From positions 496,001 through 560,000 of the forward strand of contig NZ_CP093443.1 of assembly GCF_026168515.1 (NCBI RefSeq): a stretch of 64,000 nucleotides of DNA. Direction: 5' to 3'. A model generated the notes under the pieces. That model saw only the letters and a list, made by a program, of their open reading frames with translations, was not told where the DNA came from and did no database searches. The DNA is from Brevibacterium spongiae. Its GTDB lineage: Bacteria > Actinomycetota > Actinomycetes > Actinomycetales > Brevibacteriaceae. Below are positions 43,267 through 55,065 of the stretch, one piece after another. Made by a program: the position numbers and the translations under genes. Numbering within the stretch: position 1 is the first letter of the stretch; every line of letters begins with the position of its first letter.

Positions 43267-44580
43267 ATGCCCCGCTCGTTCCTCGCCCAGGCCCGCAAGG
43301 TCGACGAGGCGACTCCTGACTCCCGCAGTCGCGAGGTCGACTTCCTCCGCGCCGCGGCGATCACCGTCGTCGTGCTCGGCCATTGGACGATCATTGCCGT
43401 CAGCGCCACCGGCGGCATCAACCCGCACGGACTTCTCGATCAAGCCCGATGGGCGCACCCGCTGACCTGGGTGTTCCAGGTGATGCCGATCTTCTTCCTC
43501 GTCGGCGGATACTCCAACGCCCTGTCGTGGCGCTCGGCGAGGCGCCGGAACACCGGGTATGGCGAATGGCTGCGAGCCCGACTGCGCCGACTCGGTCTGC
43601 CGCTCATCCCACTGCTGCTGACCTGGTTGGCCACCTGCGTCATCGCATTGGCCGCTGGTGCCGAGCCGGCCGCCGTGCAGCTGGCTTCCCAGATGGCACT
43701 GGTGCCGACCTGGTTCCTCGCCGCCTATCTGCTCGTCGTCATCGTCGCCCCGCCGTGTCTGATCCTGTGGGAGAAGTGGGGCTGGTGGTCGATCATCGTC
43801 GGCATCGGCCTGGCCGGAATCATCGACATCATCAGCATCGCCGCCGACAGCAAGCTCGCCGGCTACCCGAACTATCTGCTCGTCTGGGCGAGCTTCCACC
43901 AGTTCGGCTACGCCTGGCTCGACGGGCGACTCTCCAGCATCAAACGCTGCCTGCTGCTCTTCGTCATCGGCGCCGTCGGCCTCGGGCTCCTCGTCGGGCT
44001 CGGCCCGTACCCGGTGTCGATGATCACCGCCGGCACCGACGCGATCTCGAATTCGGCCCCGACCCGCGTGACCATGGCCTTCCTCGGCATGGCGCAGGCC
44101 GGAATCGTCCTCATGCTCCAGCGCCCACTGGCGAAACTCCTGCGCAGCCCGGGCTTGTGGTTCCTCACCGTCATGGTCAACCAGCGCATCATGACCTGGT
44201 TCCTCTGGCACCTGACCGCGCTGACAGCCCTGGCCAACATCCTCATCGCCCTCGACGCACGCGCCCTGCTGCCCACCCCGCTGACCGGCATCTGGTGGGC
44301 CACCCGACCGCTGTGGGCAATCGCTCTGCTGGCCATCACCGGAGTGCTCGTGGCGATCTTCGGCCGCTTCGAAACACCGGCACCCGACGATCGGCCTGCG
44401 CCGCCGGTGTGGAAGCCGATCGCCGCCTCGGCGGCCATCTGCGCGGGCCTGGCGATCATGGCCGACACCGGCATGGTCAACGACAACGGCGTCACCTGGA
44501 TCTGGCCGCTGCTGCCGCTTGTCGGCATGCTCGCGTTCGGAGTCGTCCGCCTGCCCGGCAGACGAACCGCACAGGCCTGA
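43267..44580 (+). CDS. Membrane acyltransferase (acyltransferase-3 family)
   Basis: A 437-residue integral membrane acyltransferase with about ten hydrophobic segments. The N-terminal family pattern is REVDFLRAAAITVVVLGHW with the conserved His; then QVMPIFFLVGGYSNALSW, RLRRLGLPLIPLLL, and MTWFLWHLTALTAL. Such enzymes O-acylate sugars, lipids or peptidoglycan; the substrate is unknown. It converges on the SDR gene across a hairpin terminator. Confidence 0.87.
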   Translation: MPRSFLAQARKVDEATPDSRSREVDFLRAAAITVVVLGHWTIIAVSATGGINPHGLLDQARWAHPLTWVFQVMPIFFLVGGYSNALSWRSARRRNTGYGEWLRARLRRLGLPLIPLLLTWLATCVIALAAGAEPAAVQLASQMALVPTWFLAAYLLVVIVAPPCLILWEKWGWWSIIVGIGLAGIIDIISIAADSKLAGYPNYLLVWASFHQFGYAWLDGRLSSIKRCLLLFVIGAVGLGLLVGLGPYPVSMITAGTDAISNSAPTRVTMAFLGMAQAGIVLMLQRPLAKLLRSPGLWFLTVMVNQRIMTWFLWHLTALTALANILIALDARALLPTPLTGIWWATRPLWAIALLAITGVLVAIFGRFETPAPDDRPAPPVWKPIAASAAICAGLAIMADTGMVNDNGVTWIWPLLPLVGMLAFGVVRLPGRRTAQA

Positions 44581-44581
44581 C

Positions 44582-44609
44582 CCTCGCCGAGGCGGCCCCG
44601 TCGGCGAGG
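44582..44609. terminator. Hairpin made from the 14-mer repeat, between convergent genes
   Basis: CCTCGCCGA (44582-44590) pairs with TCGGCGAGG (44601-44609). The left arm is the start of an exact CCTCGCCGAGGCGG copy. It follows the acyltransferase stop by 1 bp and lies 28 bp past the end of the converging SDR gene, so it can act as a two-way terminator. Confidence 0.72.
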
Positions 44610-44637
44610 TTCTGCCTGGTCAGAGGGCAGACATCGG

Positions 44638-45462
44638 TCAGATGTGGCGGCCGCCGGAGATCTCGGTGACGGTGCCGGTGAGGTAGCTCGACAGCCCGGA
44701 GGCGAGGAAGAGCACGACCGAGGCGACCTCCTCGGGTTCGCCGGCGCGACCGAGCGGAATGTCGGCGAGCTTCGAATCGATCGCGTGCTGAGGCATGGCC
44801 GCGGTCATCGCTGTGTTGATGAAGCCGGGCTGGATCGCGTTGATGCGGATGTTCTTGAACGCGACCTCCTTCGACACGGCTTTCGTCATGCCGACGATGC
44901 CGGCCTTCGCCGCAGAATAGTTCGACTGTCCAGGGTTGCCGACCTTGCCGCTGATCGAGGACACGTTGATGATCGAGCCGCCGCGGTCCTGTTCGCGCAT
45001 GAGCGCGGTGGCGACCTTGAGCCCGTTCCACGTGCCGCGCAGGTGCACGGAGATGACGTCGTCGAACTGCTGCTCGCTCATCTTCCGGATTGTCGCATCG
45101 CGGGTGATGCCGGCGTTGTTGACCCAGATGTCGACACCGCCGAACGCGGTCGTGGCCTCTTCGGCGAGCTTCTCGACGGCTTTGAGGTCGGAGACGTTGC
45201 ACACGACACCGGCGGCAACGCCCCCGCCGCCGAGCTCGGCCACGGCCTGCTGCAGGCTCTCCTCATTCATATCGGCGATCACGACCTTGGCCCCGGAATC
45301 GACGAGGCTGCGCGCCATCGACAGTCCGAGTCCCTGCCCGCCGCCGGTGACGACGGCGACCTTGCCGGTGAGCAGCCCGGGAATGGCGGTGACTCCGCCG
45401 GTCTCGGTGACGGTGATGCCGGAGTCGGCCGGGGTGGAATTCGATGCGGTGGTGTCTGTCAT
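44638..45462 (-). CDS. Short-chain dehydrogenase/reductase (FabG-like)
   Basis: A 274-residue NAD(P)-dependent oxidoreductase. The cofactor motif is VAVVTGGGQGLGLSMA, the NNAG motif is in WVNNAGITRD, and the catalytic Ser-Tyr-Lys are in INVSSISGKVGNPGQSNYSAAKAG. In this operon (CoA transferase, acyl-CoA dehydrogenase, SDR) it may be a 3-hydroxyacyl-CoA dehydrogenase or a 3-oxoacyl reductase. Its first 25 residues are a Thr/Ser-rich leader. The start is ATG 45462; the spacer to the upstream gene contains a repeated GTGCAGTGAAG and a one-mismatch 14-mer copy at 45494-45507. Confidence 0.88.
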   Translation of the reverse strand: MTDTTASNSTPADSGITVTETGGVTAIPGLLTGKVAVVTGGGQGLGLSMARSLVDSGAKVVIADMNEESLQQAVAELGGGGVAAGVVCNVSDLKAVEKLAEEATTAFGGVDIWVNNAGITRDATIRKMSEQQFDDVISVHLRGTWNGLKVATALMREQDRGGSIINVSSISGKVGNPGQSNYSAAKAGIVGMTKAVSKEVAFKNIRINAIQPGFINTAMTAAMPQHAIDSKLADIPLGRAGEPEEVASVVLFLASGLSSYLTGTVTEISGGRHI

Positions 45463-45565
45463 GGTGGTTCCTTTCGTTCGTGTGCGGTGCGATCCTCGCC
45501 GAGGTGGCCCACCGTAGTCATTGTTCGTGAAGGTGCAGTGAAGGTCAGTGCAGTGAAGACGCGGG

Positions 45566-46729
45566 TCAGAGGTTGAATTGGGGCTTGTGCGCGCCCTTGA
45601 GCAGCTGCTTGGCGACGACGACGCGCTGGACCTCGGAGGTGCCTTCGTAGATGCGGAACAGGCGGGCGTGACGGTAGAAGCGTTCGACCGCGGACTCGCG
45701 CATATAGCCCATTCCGCCCTGGATCTGCACGCCCTTGTCGGCGATGCGGGCGAGTGCTTCGGAGGCGAAGAGCTTCGCCGAGGAGGGGCCGAGCTTGCGG
45801 TCGGTCTCGGCGTCCCAGCGCTGTGCGGCCGAGAGGACGAGCGCCTTGGCGGCGGCCACCTCGGTGTAGATGTCGGCGAGCATCGCTTGGACGAGCTGGA
45901 ACCGGGCGATCGGCTCCCCGCCCTGTTTCGCCTCGGCGGCGAAGCGCACGGATTCGTCGAGGATGCGGATGGACTGGCCGACACAGATGGCGGCGATGTG
46001 CAGGCGGCCCTTGTTGAGCGAGGCCATCGCCGCGTAGAAGCCCTTCTCCTCCTCACCACCGATGAGGTTGGCGGCGGGCACGCGGACGTCGTCGAAGAAG
46101 ATCTCCGAGGTCCAGGCTCCGGCCTGACCCATCTTGTGATCGTGGGGTCCGACGGTCACGCCTGCGGACTTCGTGGGCACGAGGAAGACGGAGATGCCCT
46201 TCGAGCCGGTGGCGTTGGGGTCGGTGCGGGCGAAGACCATGAGCACATCGGAGGTCTCGGCGTTGGTGATGAACCGTTTGGAGCCGTTGATGATGTAGTC
46301 ATCACCGTCGCGCACGGCCTTCGTCCGCAGACCCGAGGGATCGGAGCCTGCCTCGGACTCGGTGAGAGCGAAGGACGCGACGACGTCTCCGGAGGCCAGG
46401 CGGGGCAGCCACTCGGACTTCTGCTCATCGGTGCCGTAGTTGACGAGCACCTGCCCGGCGATGCCGTTGTTCGTGCCGAACAGGGACCGGAACGACGGTG
46501 TCGTATAGCCGAGTTCCATGGCCAGCAGGGCGTCCTGTTCGGCGTTGAGGCCGAGGCCGCCGTACTCCTCGGGCAGAGCCCAGCCGAAGAGGCCCATCTC
46601 GGCGGACTCTTTGATGATCGATTCGGGGAAAGCATCCTCGTCTTCGACCTGGGTCTCAAGCGGGACGACCTTCTCGCGGATGAATTCGCGGACAGCAGAG
46701 AGGATGTCGTCAAGTTCAGTGTTGTCCAT
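45566..46729 (-). CDS. Acyl-CoA dehydrogenase
   Basis: A 387-residue FAD enzyme that introduces the 2,3-double bond into an acyl-CoA. The acyl-CoA dehydrogenase signatures are FALTESEAGSDPSGLRT and GVQIQGGMGYMRESAVERFYRHARLF, and the catalytic Glu is in YEGTSEVQR. ATG 46729 has a model ribosome site GAAGGAGATATACC. It lies between the CoA transferase and the SDR in one minus-strand operon, so it probably oxidises the CoA ester made by the transferase. Chain length is not deducible. Confidence 0.94.
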   Translation of the reverse strand: MDNTELDDILSAVREFIREKVVPLETQVEDEDAFPESIIKESAEMGLFGWALPEEYGGLGLNAEQDALLAMELGYTTPSFRSLFGTNNGIAGQVLVNYGTDEQKSEWLPRLASGDVVASFALTESEAGSDPSGLRTKAVRDGDDYIINGSKRFITNAETSDVLMVFARTDPNATGSKGISVFLVPTKSAGVTVGPHDHKMGQAGAWTSEIFFDDVRVPAANLIGGEEEKGFYAAMASLNKGRLHIAAICVGQSIRILDESVRFAAEAKQGGEPIARFQLVQAMLADIYTEVAAAKALVLSAAQRWDAETDRKLGPSSAKLFASEALARIADKGVQIQGGMGYMRESAVERFYRHARLFRIYEGTSEVQRVVVAKQLLKGAHKPQFNL

Positions 46730-46769
46730 CGGTATATCTCCTTCGGTGGGGTGGACGGTAAGTGGTGGT

Positions 46770-47981
46770 TCAGAGGCTGTCGAGCCAGGCGCGGACCTTT
46801 TCGGAATCAGCGCCGAGCTCGGGAGGCGCGAGATCGTAGGAGACCTGCGACTTCGACAGAGTGATCGGGTTGCGCACGGTCGGGATGACGCGCTGCCCGC
46901 TGCCGGTGTCCACGACCGGTTCAAGGCCGAGGCTCTTGGCGTGTTCGACGCCCTCGGCGATCGTATTGATCGGGGCACAGGGCAGGCCTGCGGCCGAGAG
47001 CTTGTCGAACCATTCCTGCGCGGTATGAGCTTGGAGGGCCTCGAGCAGTTCGGGTTCGAGGACGTCCCGGTTGGCATTGCGGTTCTTCGCTGCGGCGAAG
47101 CGCTCGTCGTCACACCAATCGGGACGTCCGACCACCTCGGCGAGGATCCGGAACTGGCCGTCATTGGCGGCGGCGACGATGATCTCACCGGACTTCGTGG
47201 GCATCGGCTGATACGGGTAGAGGCTCGGGTGGGCGTTGCCCATCCTGGTCGGATTCACGCCTGCGGCGGCGTAGGCGCCGGTCTGGTTGGCCAGGCCGGA
47301 CATCGCCGAGGACATGAGGTTGGTCTCGACGAGCTGCCCCTCGCCGGTGAGCGTCCGGTGCTGGATTGCGGCGAGGATGCCGATCGTCGTGTGCAGGCCG
47401 GTGATGACGTCGAAGACGGCGACTCCGGCACGGTACGGCGAACCGTCCGGGCTGCCGGTGACCGACATGAAACCGGACAGGGCCTGCATGAGGAGGTCGT
47501 ATCCGGGCAGAGGATTCTCTGGTCCGAAACCGGTCACCGAGGCATAGACGACTGCGGGGTTGCCTGCTGAGACGCTGGCGTAGTCGAGGCCGAATTTCCT
47601 CAGCCCACCCGGTTTGAAGTTCTCGACGATGATGTCGGCGCGGGCCGCGAGCTTCTGCGCGGTGGCGAGGTCGCCGGGGTCCGTGAAGTCGAGGACGATG
47701 TCGTACTTGTTGCGGTTGATCGACAGGTAGTAGGTGGCGTCGTCGTCGCGCACCGGTGGCGCCCAATGTCGGGTGTCATCGCCCTTGGGGCCTTCGACCT
47801 TGATGACCGTGGCGCCGAGGTCGGCGAGCATCATCGTCGAGTACGGCCCGGCGAGGACGCGCGAGAAGTCGACGACGATCTGGCCGGACAGCGGTCCTGA
47901 GCCCGCGCGGGGGAGGAACTCGGCGAGGCGGTCGTGGGCAGGGGACCGGTGGTCGTCCTCAGGGGTGGTCGACTGCTTCAT
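46770..47981 (-). CDS. Family III CoA transferase (CaiB/BaiF type)
   Basis: A 403-residue CoA transferase that moves CoA from a donor thioester to a carboxylic acid. Typical parts are VVDFSRVLAGPYSTMMLADLGA, KVEGPKGDDTRHW, the region YDLLMQALSGFMSVTG with the substrate-side residues, and NRNKYDIVLDF. It is first in the operon and divergent from the LysR regulator. It probably activates the acid substrate that the acyl-CoA dehydrogenase then oxidises. Confidence 0.93.
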   Translation of the reverse strand: MKQSTTPEDDHRSPAHDRLAEFLPRAGSGPLSGQIVVDFSRVLAGPYSTMMLADLGATVIKVEGPKGDDTRHWAPPVRDDDATYYLSINRNKYDIVLDFTDPGDLATAQKLAARADIIVENFKPGGLRKFGLDYASVSAGNPAVVYASVTGFGPENPLPGYDLLMQALSGFMSVTGSPDGSPYRAGVAVFDVITGLHTTIGILAAIQHRTLTGEGQLVETNLMSSAMSGLANQTGAYAAAGVNPTRMGNAHPSLYPYQPMPTKSGEIIVAAANDGQFRILAEVVGRPDWCDDERFAAAKNRNANRDVLEPELLEALQAHTAQEWFDKLSAAGLPCAPINTIAEGVEHAKSLGLEPVVDTGSGQRVIPTVRNPITLSKSQVSYDLAPPELGADSEKVRAWLDSL

Positions 47982-48109
47982 CGGCGAATGTCTTCCTCAC
48001 TGTCGTGGCGTGGTGGCGTCGTCGGGTGCGGGCGGATTTTGTCGTGCTCGGGCCCGCTCGAGCACGTGCGGCGGGCGCGTGGTCCGTCCCACTATATAAC
48101 AAAAGAAGC

Positions 48110-48129
48110 AATAATGTACATGCATTATT
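48110..48129. promoter_or_regulatory. Palindromic site in the divergent CoA-transferase/LysR region
   Basis: AATAATG and CATTATT are separated by 6 bp in an AT-rich patch about 100 bp before the LysR start. Position and symmetry fit a LysR-type regulator binding site. Confidence 0.55.
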
Positions 48130-48229
48130 ATCAGAAGAGATATTGGCCGAGTAGGCAGCCCGCTGGGCGGCCGAGCGGCCAGCCGTGAACCGGTCGGTAA
48201 TCAGTCGGGAGACGAAAGCAGGGCAGTCG

Positions 48230-49126
48230 ATGGAGATTCAGCAGGTCAAGGCGTTCCTCGCCGTCGCCGAGGAGCTGCACTTCGGTCGCGCGGCCGAGCG
48301 GCTCGGAATGCTGCAGCCGCCGCTCAGCCGCACGATCCGCACACTCGAGGACCACCTCGGCGTCGATCTCTTCCGCCGCACGACCCGCAATGTGGCGCTG
48401 ACCGCGGCAGGGGAGGCCCTGCTGGAGCCGGCCCGCAAGATGGTCGAGTACCGAACCTTGGCCGCCGAGGCGGTGCGCCGGGCAGCCGACGGAGAAACTG
48501 GACACGTCCAACTCGGCTTTGCCCGCTCCTCGTCGCGCGGATTGGCGGCTGCACTCGTCGCGGCGTCGACCACACAGGCACCGGGGATCAGCTTCGGGCT
48601 CGAATCGGACGTCTATGCCGAGGAGGGGATCACCCGGCTCCTCGACGGCTCACTCGACCTCGCGCTCCTGCGGTGGTGGCAGCAGCCGCCGGGGATCACG
48701 GGGCGGCCGGTGATGGTCGAGCGGCTCTCGGCCGCTCTGCCCGTCGGGCACCGATTGGCGGGACGTGCCTCAGTGCGGGTGGATGAGCTCGCCGACGAGG
48801 ACTTCATCGCCCTGCCCGAACACCCTTCGTCGACGCTGCGAGAGACAACGCTGCGCCTGTGCCACGAGGCGGGATTCGCACCCAGGCTGGTCCAGAACGC
48901 GCCGGATTCGCAGACGATCGGAGCCCTGATTGCGGCCGGTGTCGGCATCTCGATCACCTTCGACTCGGTGTCCGCTGCCACGCGGGAGACCGGCACCGTG
49001 GCCGTGCCATTGGACATTCCCGACGAGCCGACGAAGCTCTACCTCGCCCATCGCACCGACCATGGGAAGGCCTCGCTGGAGGCAGTGCTCACCCTCGCCG
49101 AGGCGGTCCTGCCGACCGTGGAATGA
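48230..49126 (+). CDS. LysR-family transcriptional regulator
   Basis: A 298-residue LTTR. The N-terminal helix-turn-helix is QQVKAFLAVAEELHFGRAAE...PPLSRTIRTLEDHLGVDLFRR, and the periplasmic-binding-like effector domain follows from about residue 90 (GHVQLGFARSSSRGLAAALV). ATG 48230 is used because the family sequence MEIQQVKAF starts there. It is divergent from the CoA-transferase operon, which it most likely activates in response to a pathway acid or CoA ester. Confidence 0.92.
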   Translation: MEIQQVKAFLAVAEELHFGRAAERLGMLQPPLSRTIRTLEDHLGVDLFRRTTRNVALTAAGEALLEPARKMVEYRTLAAEAVRRAADGETGHVQLGFARSSSRGLAAALVAASTTQAPGISFGLESDVYAEEGITRLLDGSLDLALLRWWQQPPGITGRPVMVERLSAALPVGHRLAGRASVRVDELADEDFIALPEHPSSTLRETTLRLCHEAGFAPRLVQNAPDSQTIGALIAAGVGISITFDSVSAATRETGTVAVPLDIPDEPTKLYLAHRTDHGKASLEAVLTLAEAVLPTVE

Positions 49127-49144
49127 GTTCAAACCCAGCCAGGT

Positions 49145-49978
49145 TCACAGCGTCGCGTTCCATGCGTCGAGGCGGTGGCGGAGATCCTCGGCGGTGATGT
49201 CGGTCCGGCCGATTCCGTGATAGTTCGGCAACCAGGTCTCGACGCGGTCGTGGGCGCGGGCCGCGGCCTGGACGTCCCAAGCACTGATGTCGGAGATCCG
49301 GCGCCCCAGCAGCCGCTCGTATTCGGCGAGGAAGATGCCGGCCGCCTCGGGGAAGCCGAGCAGGACGAGATCCTGGCGGCACCACGCGAGGTCGACCCCG
49401 CGAGGACCGCAGCTCGCACCCGACCAGTCGACGATCCCGGTGAGGCACCCCCGGGCCCAGAGAGCATTGCCCGTCCAGAAGTCCGTGTGCGTGAGGACCG
49501 GATCGTCCATATCGAGACTCGACCACTCCCGTTGTGTGCGAACGGCGATCGCCGATTCCCCCGGCGGCGGGGTCTGTGGAGTTGCCGGCAGACCGGTGCC
49601 GTCAAGTGCGTGGATGCGGACCAGTGCGGCGGCCATGTCATGAGCGATCGTGTCCGGCGGTGTTTCGGGATCCGGTGTCGAACCGCTGACCTTCGTAGTG
49701 ATGATGAGCGGCTCGCGAGGGTCAGCGCTGGCGGCGATGAGTTGGGGAACCATCGGGAGCAGAGGCAGGAGTCGATCGAGGACCGCAGTTTCCCTCGCCA
49801 CGGCATCATCCCCGGCGGGAAAGGCTCGGACAATCACCCCGGAGTCACTGTCGGAGGCCAGCAGTGTCAGCGCATGTTGGCCGGCCGTGAACACCTCGGC
49901 AAGCTCCAGCTTGCGACCCAGCAGGCGTGAGGCGGCAGCAATGGCTGAGTCCGGGGAGCGTGTCATGCACCCTTCCAT
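49145..49978 (-). CDS. Aminoglycoside-phosphotransferase-fold kinase
   Basis: A 277-residue APH-family protein. The catalytic loop is VLTHTDFWTGN and the metal-binding segment is GIVDWSGASCGPRGVDLAW. The family covers kinases of many small molecules, so resistance to an aminoglycoside should not be assumed. It overlaps the stop of the DUF1990 gene by one base (TGATG), forming a two-gene operon. Confidence 0.85.
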   Translation of the reverse strand: MEGCMTRSPDSAIAAASRLLGRKLELAEVFTAGQHALTLLASDSDSGVIVRAFPAGDDAVARETAVLDRLLPLLPMVPQLIAASADPREPLIITTKVSGSTPDPETPPDTIAHDMAAALVRIHALDGTGLPATPQTPPPGESAIAVRTQREWSSLDMDDPVLTHTDFWTGNALWARGCLTGIVDWSGASCGPRGVDLAWCRQDLVLLGFPEAAGIFLAEYERLLGRRISDISAWDVQAAARAHDRVETWLPNYHGIGRTDITAEDLRHRLDAWNATL

Positions 49979-50478
49979 CAGTGGGCCGGAGTGGTGTCGG
50001 TGGGCTCGGTCAGCAGGCGTTTGAGACCGGCGGCATAGCGCCGGGCCATCATCTTCTGCCCGGCCACCGACATTGGGGCGGCGACCCGGAGCAGCGGATG
50101 AGCAGGCACTGAATCGGCACTGATAATCACGCCGAGGCGGCCGTCCGAGCCGATGGACACGAGGAAGGTCTCCTCACCGTTCTCGAGGTGCCCCGGTAAG
50201 GTGCGATAGGTGAATCCGGCGCGGTCGACCTCGTCGATGACTTCGGTGACGACGCACGAACCGACGGGCACGAGCAGATCGCGACCGCGCAGCCGCCTCG
50301 GCGAGGTCGGCCATCCGGGATTGAGCCCCAGACTGACGACCTGGTCTGCGCTGACTCGGCGAGCAGGGCGGACGACGACGCCGGCGAGATCCTGCAGCGT
50401 CCACGAAAAGATCGCATCCCGGGCGAAAGGGAACAAGTCGGCCGGGCCGAGGTCGAGATGGAACTCGAGATGATTCAT
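49978..50478 (-). CDS. DUF1990 family protein
   Basis: A 166-residue protein matching the DUF1990 pattern: FPFARDAIFSWTLQDLAGVVV, then DEVDRAGFTYRTLPGHLENGEETFLVS, and a C-terminal AGQKMMARRYAAGLKRLL. Function unknown. It is encoded first in an operon with the APH-fold kinase. The gene contains an exact 14-mer repeat copy at 50293-50306. Confidence 0.82.
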   Translation of the reverse strand: MNHLEFHLDLGPADLFPFARDAIFSWTLQDLAGVVVRPARRVSADQVVSLGLNPGWPTSPRRLRGRDLLVPVGSCVVTEVIDEVDRAGFTYRTLPGHLENGEETFLVSIGSDGRLGVIISADSVPAHPLLRVAAPMSVAGQKMMARRYAAGLKRLLTEPTDTTPAH

Positions 50479-50678
50479 GACTCCATTCTCGTTGCAGTTC
50501 GGTGTCGCAGTTCATTTGTCACCGCATTCTCGCTTCCAGCTGCATGCAGGCGGATCTTGTCATTGTCCCAGGTGATGCCTACGATGAGAACAGATTGCTG
50601 AACGAACGCTCGCTTCAATTCTGCGGGTGTGGTCAGCATCGACAGCGCACGTCATCGACCGAACACTGGAGTTCACAT

Positions 50679-51536
50679 ATGTCAGACAGCACGTCAGCCG
50701 CACAGACTGCAGGTTCCGCAGCACAGACCGCGGGATCAGCCGCCCAATCTGCGGGATCCGCCGCACCGCTCTCCGGCCGCCGTTTCGAAGGCCAGGTCGC
50801 CGTCGTCACCGGAGCCAGCCGCGGCATCGGACTCGGCATCGCGCACCGCCTGCAGGCCGAAGGCGCGACCGTCATCATCACCGCTCGCAAACCCGAAGCA
50901 CTCCAAGAAGCGGTCGCCGAATTCCCCGAGGGCACGGCGATCGGCATCGCCGGAAAGGCCGATGATCCGGCCCACCGTGCCGAGGTGTTCGACACCATTG
51001 CACAGAAGTTCGGCCGCCTCGACGTACTTGTGGCCAACGCCGGCATCAACCCCGTCTACGGACCACTGGTCGACATCGAACTCGACGCCGCGCGGAAGAT
51101 CTTCGACGTCAATGTCCTCGGAACGCTCGCTTGGGTCCAGGATGCTGTCCGCCACGAGGGAGTGAAATTCCGTGAGAACAAGGGGCGCGTGGTGGCGATC
51201 TCCTCGGTCGCGGGACAGGTGCCGAGTGAGGGCATCGGCTTCTACGGCATCTCGAAGGCCGCGGTCTCACACCTGACGAAGACGCTCGCCGTGGAGCTCG
51301 GCCCCGATATCCGCGTCAACGCCGTCGCCCCGGCCGTGGTCAAGACGAAGTTCGCCACCGCCCTCTACGAGGGCAAGGAGGAGCAGGTCGCCTCGGCGTA
51401 TCCGGTCAAGCGCCTCGGCACTCCCGAGGACATCGCCGGCGCCGTCGCCTATCTCGCCTCAGCCGACGCCGACTGGATCACCGCGCAGGTGCTCACCGCC
51501 GACGGGGGAGTCGTCACCGCCGGCGGCAGCGCCTGA
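50679..51536 (+). CDS. Short-chain dehydrogenase/reductase with repeat-rich N-terminus
   Basis: A 285-residue SDR. The cofactor motif is VAVVTGASRGIGLGIAHRL, NAG is in LVANAGINPVYG, and the catalytic residues are in ISSVAGQVPSEGIGFYGISKAA. The first 35 residues are tandem 7-residue repeats of the type AAQTAGS, which the family lacks. I chose ATG 50679, because all further upstream sequence is non-conserved. Substrate unknown; it stands alone. Confidence 0.87.
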   Translation: MSDSTSAAQTAGSAAQTAGSAAQSAGSAAPLSGRRFEGQVAVVTGASRGIGLGIAHRLQAEGATVIITARKPEALQEAVAEFPEGTAIGIAGKADDPAHRAEVFDTIAQKFGRLDVLVANAGINPVYGPLVDIELDAARKIFDVNVLGTLAWVQDAVRHEGVKFRENKGRVVAISSVAGQVPSEGIGFYGISKAAVSHLTKTLAVELGPDIRVNAVAPAVVKTKFATALYEGKEEQVASAYPVKRLGTPEDIAGAVAYLASADADWITAQVLTADGGVVTAGGSA

Positions 51537-51572
51537 GTCGCGAACGTACCGCGCTGAGTGCGGCCCAAACAT

Positions 51573-51684
51573 GGGTCGCAATCGGACATCCGCGCCGAAA
51601 CGCAGGTCGCAATCGGACATTCGAGCCCAAATCCAGGTCGCTATCGGATACTTCACGGCGCGAAAAGTATCCGATGGCGACCTG
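51573..51684. repeat. Cluster of the GGTCGCTATCGGATA repeat family (left flank of the gcv locus)
   Basis: Three direct copies, starting GGGTCGCAATCGGACAT (51573), CAGGTCGCAATCGGACAT (51603) and CAGGTCGCTATCGGATACTT (51634), are followed by an inverted copy AAGTATCCGATGGCGACCTG (51665-51684). The last two form a 20-bp hairpin with one G-T pair around an 11-nt loop. A related hairpin lies at 58622-58680. Confidence 0.87.
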
Positions 51685-51889
51685 TGTTCTGCCCGTGCTC
51701 TGCGAGCGAGGTGAGGCGTGGAGCAGGGGCTTTGCCGAGGGTTTGTCGGGGGTGATTTCATTCACTAGAATCGGAGGCGCAGTGTCGACAGGCACCGTGC
51801 AGCGCCGACGGGTGCTACGCGGCTCCCGACAGATACTGCGCACCGCAGACCAGGCTCTGCACACAATTACATACGCCGCTAAGACATGA

Positions 51890-52023
51890 CGTGGGAGAGC
51901 TGCCCCGCTGCCGCAACGACCAGTTGCCCGAGCAGTGCGAGCAGCGCCGTAGGTGCAATTCCCTCCCCGGGAAACTCTCAGGCCCAGTACCACCGAATGC
52001 AGGCATATCTGAAGGACGCGAGT
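51890..52023 (+). ncRNA. Glycine riboswitch aptamer
   Basis: The conserved elements of the glycine aptamer occur in order: GGGAGAGC (51893-51900), then CGCCGTAGGTGCAA (from 51944), then ACTCTCAGGCCCAGTACCACC (51974 onward, in which CTCTC pairs with GAGAG), and a late GAAGGACG. The layout is like single-aptamer versions of actinobacteria. It precedes gcvP, the expected target, which it should switch on when glycine is present. A second full aptamer is not evident. Confidence 0.85.
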
Positions 52024-52065
52024 TCGCCGCACACGTGCGGTGCGACCGCGCATCCGACAGATCGG

Positions 52066-52095
52066 GGAGGACACTCAGCGATCGCTGCGTCCTCC
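52066..52095 (+). promoter_or_regulatory. Hairpin in the riboswitch expression platform
   Basis: GGAGGAC (52066-52072) pairs with GTCCTCC (52089-52095) around the palindrome CAGCGATCGCTG. It lies between the aptamer and the gcvP start, where a terminator or ribosome-site sequester would be expected. No U-run follows, so translational or Rho-type control is also possible. Confidence 0.6.
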
Positions 52096-52131
52096 AATTC
52101 GGTGGGCGCGACACCGACCCAAGGACGGCAA

Positions 52132-55064
<2,933 letters not shown>

Positions 55065-55065
<1 letters not shown>

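Noticed and set aside
49145..49978. Aminoglycoside resistance gene
   Set aside because: Only the general APH fold is visible; no resistance-specific features and a DUF1990 operon partner.
51886..52131. N-terminal extension of gcvP
   Set aside because: This stretch is the glycine riboswitch and its hairpin; P-proteins do not have such a leader.
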